Assembly (NCBI RefSeq): GCF_032854445.1
Contig: NC_088300.1
Coordinates: 67,492,984 to 67,556,983, forward strand
Source: Liolophura sinensis
Lineage: Eukaryota; Mollusca; Polyplacophora; Chitonida; Chitonidae
DNA: 64,000 bases
Direction of reading: 5' to 3'
The notes under the pieces were generated by a model that was not told where the DNA came from, did no database searches, and saw only the letters and a list, made by a program, of their open reading frames with translations. Below, piece by piece: positions 49,001-61,000 of the stretch. The position numbers and the translations under genes are program-made. Within the stretch, counting starts at the first letter, position 1. Every line of letters starts with the position of its first letter.

Positions 49001-52000
49001 GCCACTTTTGTGAAGTTTCAATAATTTCTCTTCATGATGTGTTGGCATTACATGTATCATTTTATGGCCTTCATGTGCTTCTGTAAGTGCAGTTTTACAC
49101 TCCAAAGTTAAAAGTTAGAGCATTTATATGAGGCCTGATCCTCTTCTGTGTGTCTGAACACACTAACTAGTAGACCCAACCATTTTGGCTGACCCCATTC
49201 TTCTCAGCCAGTGCATATGGGATTCACTGTATTAAACACTGTAATCTGGACGAACTTTTGAAAAGAACGCAAAACTTCATGTTTGATCTCATATTTATAT
49301 GGGCTGCAATTATTAACAAACAATGAGATAAGATAGGTATCCTGCAATAAAACATTTTCCAAAAATGGCCGATGTACCAACCTGCAGTCATGTATGTTAG
49401 AGAAGAAATTCTGCATTCTCTCCAGCGGTCCTTTGTTAGCTGACAGGTCTGTGTTGTCAATACACGGAGGTTTGATTCCTGCACACAAAGTGACATTTTG
49501 GTTTAAATTAGTTTGCTTTTGTTAACCACAAGCAAGCCTTCCATATTAGACAAACATTTTAGTTCAAAAACACCAAGATATTATCTCATGAATTCTTCAA
49601 CAAAATGCTTTATGTACACTTTCTTTGATTTGGTAAAAAGATTTACCTATGTATATCAAGTATAACCAAGGAACATAAGAAACCCAACAGCCAGCAACTT
49701 AACTGTAACTCTCATATTCCACAAAAGCTCAAGTAACCATCTTATTATATTTTTATATAAGTTTCTGAATAAATGGCGGGTACACACAGCTTCTCACAGT
49801 ATTTCACAGTACTTCATAATAACAAGCCCAGAAGCCTGCATGTCACCAATACGACCCATTTCTTACCTAACACGGCCTGTTTATCAGCATCCTGCAGATC
49901 GTAAGCTTTGGTGAAATCTGGGTGGCGCAGTTTCACATTATCAGCATTCCACAGAGCATTGAGGGTTCTGTTCAAATGATAAGCAGATAAACACAAAAGA
50001 CAGACCTGCCATTAACGGAAGGTAAGGTATATGGAACATAGTACAATCTTTATCAGCTTAAAAAATTCTGATGTATGAAGAATAGTATAAACATCTTTTT
50101 GATGGCCAATATAGTGTTTTGTCAGCAATTTCACACTACTCTGGTTCATATCACAAAGAAATTTTCTCCAGCTGAACAGTTCTATTGCTGTCTTTAATAT
50201 GCACATGTACAGTGTTGTTTCGCTTGTAAAATACACAAGAATCAACAGCTACACCTACATGTACATGTGACCCATTCACAGAATACAGACAATAGGCTAA
50301 TAAATAGAATTATTACAATTACTTATGAATTATTTACTTATTCATTTATTTCAGGGGCCTCCATGGCTCAGTTGGTTAGCGCGCTAGCGCGGTGTAATGA
50401 CCCACGAGCCTCTCACCAATGCAGTCGCTATGAGTTGAAGTCCAGCTAATGCTTCCTCTCCGGCCGTCTGCGGGAAGGTCTGCCAGCAACCTGTGGATGG
50501 TCATGTGTTTCCCCTGGGCAGTGCCCGGTTTCTTCCCACCATAATGCTGGCTGGCGTCGAATAAGTGAAATATTCTTGAGTACAGTGTAAAACACCGATC
50601 AAATAAATAAATATATATTTATTTGAGTACTGTTAATGCCATACTCTCTCAAGATGGCAGTCGGACTAATGGGTGGAGGAAAACAAAGTTCCTAGGGTAA
50701 ACCATCAACCTTTACCTTGTACTTCTTGACTTAAAAAGTATTTGAGCTGGATTCAAACATCTCATTAACCCACTTATAAAATGTTTGGCCAGAAATAATA
50801 ACGTTTATGCCCAGGACTGAACATGGGTCTTCCTCATCAGAGGCCGATGCTCTGACCATGTCATCGATGCTGAATCTGTCTGTTACACAGAGAAATCTTC
50901 TCAGTTAACAGTGTTCGGTCTACCGCACAAGTCTAAGTTACCTCATGAGGATCAGAAGGTTTTCCATCAGCTGTATGATATGGTCTGTTGCAGGGTTCCT
51001 GAGGACTGTGGAACCTCCGGCTGTGTTGACCTGGAACCCTCCAGCTTGGGCAACCTGCCAAAAACACAAGGAAACATGCCTTCAGCTTTGTATCTAAATA
51101 AAGTTTTTAGTGCGGGCCTGAGGAGTAGTTCTCAGTGGCAAGCTGCTAGCTCACTACTACCTCATTTACCGAACGTTTTTGGTATCCAGCAATGTGTCTC
51201 GGATCTCGGATGTACACTACTTTTGAGAACTTTGGCGTATACACCATCTCCAGGTTATTCAGTACACTTCTGTTTTGTATTAGAGGCCTAATATAAGTGT
51301 ATTTACTCGTTTGATGTGTAGCACTGTGAAACAGCTGTTCAGTGATACACAGGTGCACCATTGGGATGCCACTGGCTGGCTGGTGGCATGCCACTGGCTG
51401 GCTGGTTGAATGTTTCATGTATCCAAATAAGCTTCACCTTGCCTACACACATGTTTGTGTGCAGAGATAAAGCTATGGTCTGTAAATATACATGCAGTGA
51501 CCAGTAGCCAGCAGTGAACTAAAAGTTAAGTCTGATGTAAATCTTGATACCAGTCTCATCCTAACTGAAAGTAAATGGCACTTCAATTTGGATTAAGGTC
51601 GAAACCTGGCTTATAAAATCCTTCTTCCACTTTTGAACAACAAGCTGAAGCAGTTCTTCAGTGATTAGCTATACGCCGCTGGCTTTTTAGTGGCTTGCTA
51701 CTGGGTTGACAGTAAAGAGATAAGACCATCTGAACCTGTATTTACAAACTGTCATTCAATACAACTACTACTTTTTCTGTCGTCAAGATATGACCTCCAC
51801 ATCCACAGAAATGACATGAATAGCAGCAGAACAGAAACATGGAAATGTAATTTAGTACTGTACAAAAGTGCACATTCGTTTCTACATCTCTCTGAACAAC
51901 ATGTTCCACTGCACCAATCTGGAATCACCAGAGTATAAAATCAAACTGTCCATGTTTAAAAGCTACAGTATGTAAGATATATACAGTGACTACATACATG

Positions 52001-55000
52001 TATATACAACATGTCATACAATTTTTTAGTCATATGGTGACCAGAGTCATTCTAATTCTTTTGGCAAGATGAGCCTATGTTGCCAAAATGCTGCCATCAC
52101 TTGAGTACCATGCCAAAGACACCAGACATGGCACCCAACCAGTTCACATTATACTGACATAGGGACAACCGGTCCTGTTTCCTTGCTCTAACCTCTCAGT
52201 GCAGAGTGCTAATCGAGGCAGCAAAACAGTACCACTTTTAGAGTCTTTGGGATGACCATGATTGATCGCATCAGCTACAGATCCGCTGTACACACCTGGG
52301 AATCATCTGGCCACGTGCTCCGCTTCAGGACAGCTAACATTGTGCTGATACAGTATGTAATCTGCAGGAAGAAAATGACAAATATTACTGTGTAAGATTC
52401 ATTAAACCACATTTGATCATGAACAACACAACCATGAGTCTAATATAATGCTAGCTATACCATCAGTGTCCAGGAGAGACATATTCTGCCAACTACAGAT
52501 GGGGGAAAGTGGAAGGACAGTAAAGGTGAGGCACGTGTATATGACTTTCAATTGTCCAGGCACGTAGTCACATCTGCCTTCCATACGGAAAACTAAACCA
52601 GAACAATCGCAACAGTGGTACATTTTCATGTTCCGTTCGCCATCAATAGGAAAATAGGATCTCAGAAATCACCTTTTGGGGGGAATGCTAGTGGCAACGT
52701 CACCAGAATAGACTTTAATTTCCCTTGTAACCGAAAAGCACTACTGTTTATTGCATTTGAGAAATTGACGATAGAAACTTCACTAATTGACTGGCACACA
52801 CTAACCTAAATCTGTCATTTGACAGCTTAGAAGCAATTGCTGGTAGATCAGATTTGAGGGCAGGGAGACACTTTGGGCTGTGCTCCTCAAGCCTCTTTCT
52901 ACTCAATGGTCCAATACATCACTAAATGCTCGTGAGTTGTCTAATAATAAGTAACTCAATCGACTTCAGGAAACTAGAAATTTCTCACACAGTTTCTTCA
53001 TCTTTACGTGAAATATTTGAAACTGTAAGCTATTTGACAGATAACCTTAACTGAACTTCGTTGCTTTTTTAACTTACATGAGATCTGTTGATGCCACTGA
53101 CATCTTCACTACTGGGCTCCACTGGAGGCTGGTCTAAGCCCACATAACACATGAACTTCCCGGGGTCCCAGAATGCCCTGCACAAGAGAGAAAAGCACAA
53201 TTCAACAGAAACCAGAGAGAATAAATTCAAAATACTCAAATTGTGCATGGTACATTTCCAACATGTTTCCTCTTTTCAAAAGAGCTATTAAATATTTTTT
53301 TTTTTTTTTATCACTGTTGAAGAGATTTCTTTTCCTTTCTTTTTCCAGGTATATTCCATTCTGACTACATGGACTGTGCTCTAAACACTAACAAGCCAGT
53401 CCTCATTTTATCACACTGTGATCCAGTTAACAGAAGTTTAAAGACAAAATGGTAGGCAAGTGTTCACAGTGTAGTGTACACTGAAGATACATGTAAGCTG
53501 GCCAGCAAAGTGCTCACGACTGAAAACAATATGGTAGAGATTCCAAAGAAGTGATCTAAAAGTTTTTATGTGCTGCATTTATTAGATAAGCTGTCACAGA
53601 ATTCTCAACATAATTCCCTTCAAATCCTCACCACAGAAAGAATCTATTGTTATTGCATTTGTAATACTGATCTTACTGTTTGAATTCCTCTGACAACCAC
53701 ATGGTCTTCACTGGCTTTATAATAGTCTCTATAAACCTGGACTGTTTCTCAAAGTTCTGGTACTGGTTACTGTAAAGAATTTTAAAAGAAGTTTATGTTT
53801 GAAGATATAAAGTTGTGATAAAGTTCTCAAAGAGAATTTACTTACCCAAATTCCTCTACCTTTCCATATATGAAAGAGCAACTTCCAGTGCAATTCATGC
53901 ACATTTTGAATTTGACTTTAGAGGCAAAACGACAATTGGCCAATTTCAGGGCTTCACAAAAAGTATAAGTTTATCAGTCCACATAGAATAATGCCTTCAC
54001 AATAAGCTTTAATAAATACCTTGCAATCATGCAAACAGGTATTAACCTTTACAGTATTGTAAAGGAATTACAGTACTGTCATGATTGAGGCAGAACATAG
54101 TCGCAAGCAACAATATGGTGCGATATGATAAGACACACTAAATACTACCAGTCTTAAAGGTCACACTGTACACTTTACATTGCAGACTTTAGTGAATGGA
54201 AAGACTTAAATAAATCACACACTTTATTACTTCAACAGAAATTTGGTACAGTGTCACATTCAATTTATTTACTTGATTGTTGTTTAACACAACACTCATG
54301 AATTTTTCACTTATACAACAGTGGTCATTTTTATGAGCAGAGGAAACAGGATTGCCTGATGCTCAAAAACAGCTCACCTTCACAGAAAATCCCATTCCTT
54401 GTTTTACAAGTAGACAAGTGGTTTTAAGAAACATAAAGAGCCCCACAAGCAACCACCAATCATATTCTCACAAAGGCCCAAAAATTGAGAACAAAATCTA
54501 AAAATGAATTGTCCAGGGCCATGTCATATTAAATGAAGCATGCAGGCTGTTACATGATATGTGTCACCCAATCTAGTTAACACAGCAGATTGTAGGGTAT
54601 CACGGAATGCTGCCAAGCAGTAAACTGCGAAACAGGCTTTTCAGGGTACGTAATTAAAGAGCACACACTTGATGAGTATTAGGGCCTCCATGAGGGTGCA
54701 CTTCTCCATCTGTGACAGCTGATCTGGGTCTCCACTGATTGAGGAGATATGGGTACACAGCTGATCAAAGGCTGGCTGAAAATACACGTGTACACTTATT
54801 AAAATGTGGTTACCCAGCTGATGAAAGGCTGGCTGAAAAAATGCAACATGTACATGTATTTACAAATGAAACATGGTTACATACATGGAGTTTATCGAAG
54901 AATGGCGGAAAATACACAACATATGTACAAATATTTAAATGTGGGAGCACAGCTGTTCAAAGGCTGGTGGAATTGGAAAATACACAAAAATGAAATCAGA

Positions 55001-58000
55001 ATTACATATTTCTCAATGCCTGTACTGATTTTATACCTGCTGTAAATTAGGGTGGTTTTTTATAGATCCAGTAACATACAGTATAGATGGTGTTTTATAT
55101 TTTTAACTTTGTGTTGTAACTTCCAACAAGTTTGAAGGCTGTCGAACTTCCAACAACTTTTAAGGGTGCTGTAACTTCCAACAACTTCCTAAGTGTGCTG
55201 TAACTTCCAACAACTTTATAAGGGTGCTGTAACTTCCAACAACTTTCTAAGAGTGTTGTAACTTCCAAGAACTTTATATGGGTGCTTCAACTTCCAAGAA
55301 CTTTATAAGGGTGCTGTAACTTCCAACAAACTTATAAGGGTGCTGTAACTTTCAACAACTTCCTAGTGTGTTGTAACTTACAGAACTTTATAAGGGTGCT
55401 ATAACTTCCAACAACTTTATAAGGGTGTTGTAACTAATCAACAACTTTATAAGGGTGCTGTAACTTCCAACAACTTCCTAAGTGTGTTGTAACTTCTAGA
55501 ACTTTATAAGGGTGCTGTAACTTAACAAAAGGATATCAAGGTGCCATTGAAAGATCTTCATAAACACACAACACGCGTGGATTGTTACATTCTTCACTGC
55601 CCGCACTAACTTACCAGTAATAAATCAGGGTGCTGTTATATTTAACTTACCAGCGATATATCAGGGTGCTGTTTACATATTTTCACTAGCACATCCAACA
55701 TTCTTCTCTGCCTGTACTTACTTACCAGTAACAAATCAGGGTGCTGTTTACAGATTTTCACTAGCACACAGCATGCATGACGCCTGACATTCTTCACTGC
55801 TTTGCTTCTTGTTGACTTCGTCTGACCAGGAATGTTGAAGACAACCAAAGAAAAAATCTTGAACAAAAAAGTAAGAAACACAGTTTGCATTGAACAAAAC
55901 AGTTTAAATATTTTACTGCTTGCCACATCTCTATCTACCAATCACTTGAACACTAAATGCAGAAGACTTGCATAACAATGTATTACTGGTACACTAGCAT
56001 CCTGGGTTTCAAACAAAAAAAATCTGCAAATACATTTTTCCTCACATGTCATGTAAATCAATATAATTTTAAGGTACTGTAACCTAAACATTGCTTCCAA
56101 ATTTGGTGACGCTCAGTTTAATGCAGGTTTGAGAAAATGACATTCGGCAACCAATGAGAGTTTAAATCATTACACTACTTAGATTTATTTATTTATTTCA
56201 TTGGTGTTTTACGCCGTACTTAAGGATATTTCACTTATACAACGGCGGTCAGCATTATGGTGGGTGGAAACCAGGCAGAGACCGGGAGAAACCCACGACC
56301 ATATGCAGGTTGCTGGAAGACCCACTTAGACAGGCTACACCGATCTGAACAAAACTCAAGTGGCAGATCTTAGCATATCAAATTATTTATTCATTTGATT
56401 TTTGTTTTACTCAGAGCCCAATTAACAACTGAAAACCTCTTGAGTCCTGGGCTTGTGCTAGTATGCTAACCCCTGTACCACAGAGGTTTAGTTTAGACCT
56501 AAAGTTTAGATTGTTGTCACCACAGAGACTATAAGTGCAAACAATATTTAGTTTGACCTCGCTGATCAAGGGTTATAGTCACTTTCTATGAGAAAACAGG
56601 CTTCCTGGATAGCAGTGCACCACACCCTGAAATACCTTATCACAGCAAACAATTCTACTTACCTTATCCAGAAGAGATGGTAATATTTCTGGGGCCGAAG
56701 TAAGGAAAACAAATAATGCAGAAATGCAAGACAGCAGTGATGACAATATTAGGGGGTCCTGAAAATATAGCATATGATGATGATGAAAATGTTGCATGAA
56801 AGGCCACAGTTTTGTGCATAATACTAGCTAAATTGATATCTGGTTGTGAGAAACATAAAATAAGAACCGTGTCGCTACTGCCCTGTGGGTCATTACTGCC
56901 CGTTAATGTCCTCGCATTTTATAGACAAGCCTCTCAACCACTAGCTACATTGTTTGATCATGAATTTTTGGTGAAGTCTGATTAACTTCTTTTTGGAAAA
57001 ACTCAAGTGTTAATATCAAAAGTATCATTTTATTCACGACCTTTGCATGCATCTAAAAGCGCATTTTTACTGGTCAAATTTTGGGGTGAAATACTGTGAT
57101 TGCCACATCAGGAAGTTACCTGTGTTTGGTAGACAAAGACTGTCTTGAGCAGACGGATACCCTCCTGCATATAGCTGGTGTCCCCAGTTACGGACGGCAG
57201 CTTGGTCATCATGTTCTCCAGGAAAACAGTCATGGCGTCCCATTCCAGAAAAGAAGGGGAGCTCAAGTTACAGTTACCACTCTCCGTCGCTGAAATGAAA
57301 CATAGAAGCAAGTTTTCAACAGATTGACATTTTAATTCATTTATTTGATTTGCGTTTTACGCCGTACTCAAGAATATTTCACTTATACGACGACGGCCAG
57401 CATTATGGTGGGAGGAAACCGGACAGAGCCCGGGGGAAACCCACGATCATCTGCAGGTTACTGGCAGACCTTCCCACGTACGGCCGGAGAGGAAGCCAGC
57501 ATGAGCTGGACTTGAACTCCATCGACCGCATTGGTGAGAGACTCCTCCTCCTGGCTCGTTACGCTGCTCTAGCAAGCTAACCAACAGAGCCACTGAGGCC
57601 CCCAATTGCCATTTTAAAGCAAGTTTATTACTGCTTGTCGCCTATACTAGTATTTAGGGATGGGCGGAGAAAACAAAAATTGCTTTGGAAGATATACATC
57701 ATGAATGAGCTTCATTCTAGGACCACATAAAAGACTACCCTCAACCACATACTTCCCCTGAGGCTCATTGAAGTACGGCAACAGATATGATCAGATCTTT
57801 CATTTGTGTTTTACTGTACTGATGAGTATTTGACTTATATGATTAAGATCTGGGGCTGTTTTCACGAAGCTTTCTTAGCCAAGTGTGCCCTTAACCATCA
57901 TGATAACATATGTTGTAGAGATATGACGTGCACTTAGCTAAGTTCTACTTAACAGTAAGTATGCTTCATGAAACTGGCCCCATCTTTGTGAGTGGAAGAA

Positions 58001-61000
58001 ACCATGTCAATCCCAGAGTAAGCTACCACACCTAACCAGGTAACCAAAACTATTCTTATGGTATAAAACACAACCAAGTACACCCAACTTTATTATCTAC
58101 CTTTCTGAACAGCTAACGCCGACCTTTTGTTGAATGCAGACACAACTTACACTTAACCCTTTTCCTTACCTGTTCCGGCATCTACAGGTTTCTTGAGTAA
58201 GACATCAAGCCACTGCACTGCAAAGCCAAAGGTAAAGCTGGGCTCCAGGCGTGTTGATAATCTGATCGTCTCAGAAATCTCTGCCCTGTACTCTGATAAA
58301 GTGATTGACAAGTGTAAGGAAAGTACACATATTCATTTGGCAAATCAGATTTTCACACTGACATTCCAGTACAAAGTTAAGTTCCCAACGAGATACATGT
58401 ATACATACATGCCACAGTAATGTGGCTCCATTTGGGTTCAGATTTTTAAACCTTTACAAATGGAATGAAATTTTTGTAATATGTGACTCCTAAACCTGCC
58501 CAAGAACATAATTTAAATGACCAATCTAATACTGTTTAATAAGTTTTCTATATTCTGTACACCACACCATGTTAACATTGAAGTATCCTTAAAGATTAAT
58601 TGTCGAATCAATTTAAAAAAAACTTGCACATACATATCTATAAATACCATTTTTTGAAAACAATTAATTGTTAGCTGTTTGCAAAGCGCTTGTAAAGACT
58701 GTTACACACAGGTAAACATATAATTATGAAACAAGCACTTCTTATTCTCCAAAGGTGTAGACATTACAACAGGTTTTGTAATCAAAAATCAAAATTACTT
58801 TTTGTTTAGATCAACAAAATATTGACAAAAACGTTTTTTTTTTAAACAAATTCCAGATGATATCGAATTCTTACTTGAGAAGAAGGCATTGAAATCTTCA
58901 TCGCTGTCAAAATCCTGCCTAGCAAAGTCGCAGCTTGGGGAATTTATCTGACTTGGAAAGCCAACCTAAGTACAATCAAGCATTTCGTTTCATCTGTAAA
59001 CTTCTGTATTTTTTGCTTCATTGATGTTTGATGCGAGTGAGTGAGTGAGTGCTTTGGGTTTCACTTTGAACTTAGCAATTTTCCGTCATAAGACGACTAA
59101 GGAGTCCTCAGAGAGCATGTACGTGTGATGTGCCTCTTTGCCGCAGGGCAGATTTTCACCGCTCTTTTTATCTAGCGCTGCTTCACTGAGACGACTTACC
59201 AAAGACAAGTAAGTTGCCCCACCCCAGCCACTATAATGATACAGGTCAACCAGTCTACCTTCGTGCTGAATGCCAGGTGAGAAGCCACAACTTATTCTCT
59301 TAAGGTCTTAGGTGTGACCCTGGATTGACCCTGGATCTGCTGCCCCTGAAGCAGATGTTCTACCAACAGGGCCAGTCATTGATGTTTGATGTCACACTCC
59401 TAATAATGTCAGGTAAAGACCCACATGATAGAGGTACACCTAGAGAAGCACCCGATGAACCCTACCACATTATGTTACAACTGACCCCTTAAACTTTCAC
59501 AAAGATGCATACATATAAATATTAAAATCAACCACCTGTACTCATGTTCTATGACAGAAATATTAGCATGTTAACTCATAAAAACAGATCAATTCAAATA
59601 CCAAAATTAATACTTCCAAAATATATTTGCCAATGAAAGATGTAAATACATTTGCATGCGATTCACTTACTCTACATGTATTTTAACTGAAGTTTTGCAA
59701 TTTGCAAATGATGTATTTCACTTCATACTGTTTGATTCATTTTTCTTCTAGGAACCACTCACCCTACTTCCTCAACCTTTCAGTGCAATACAGGAACATT
59801 TTTAATTTGATTTTGAGGACACAACTAAGTTGGTTGGATTGGCCAATTTTCAGGTTTCACAAAAAGGAAACTTTTATCAGTCTACACAGAATAATCCCAT
59901 CAGATTGTGCTTGTATTAACTCCTTGCAAACATGTGAAAAGGTTGAAAGAATTATAGTATGAGCTTTGTGAAGTTTGATTATTTTTTTACCGGAATAACT
60001 TAAGAATTCTTCACTGATACAATAGCAGTGAATAATACGGGTCCATATTATAATGAGCAGTATATACATGTACCTTTAACAATGTGATTGTGGCTGTTTC
60101 CATTAGTTTAGGTATGAAGGATAACACCACAGAATCTTGAGATATAACTTCATGACGTAGAAAAGATGCCCACAAGGACTGAGTAAAACTACCAAGCATC
60201 TACAACAAAGATGAGGTTCATTATTAAATCGAATATAAAGTAAATGATAAAACAATAATACATATACTTACGACAAGTTTAACAAGGAGATTACAAATTT
60301 ATTGGCGAAGGCTGTAGTTTCAAATTTGTCAAAAACCACAATGGTGCATTTTATGTTCCAAGTGATGATATTTCAATGCCAAAGGGACTTCAACTGTTCA
60401 AAAGTTTAATTTCTGGTTCATATTTATTCATAAAGCTTATTGTTGACAACATTATTTTCTAGGTATTGCAACATTTTTGAAAGCATACAAAACCTGTTTT
60501 TATGAACAAAAATGAAAAATATTTGTTTTATGCCACCAGCATTATGACAAGAAGGAAAGCAGGGCTCACACGAAACCCATGATCATCTGCAGGTTGCTGA
60601 CAGACCTTCCAATGTACGGAGTGGAAGCCAGCACTTGACCTCACAGGGACTGCATTGGTGAGAGGCTCTCGAGTCTTTATGCTGTGCTTGCAAGTTAATT
60701 ACTCAACTACTCAGGCCCCTGCACACTTTATAACCTTTGTTCTACTCCAGAATTTCTTCAGCTTCCTGAATTGTGGGAAATACTGGGTGTGTGCTGTTGG
60801 GTGGGAGCTGAGCTGTACTTACCTGACTGGGGTGTAAGGTGAATGCCAGGACTGACTGGAGATACTTCTCAAAGTTAGGTGGCCTGCATACTCCTTCAGC
60901 TGAACCCTGACATATATAAAAATATTTTTGAGGATTTCACTCATAAACTTCACACACAGAAACACTTAACTGCTCTCATTTATCCATAATGTAAACTGGT

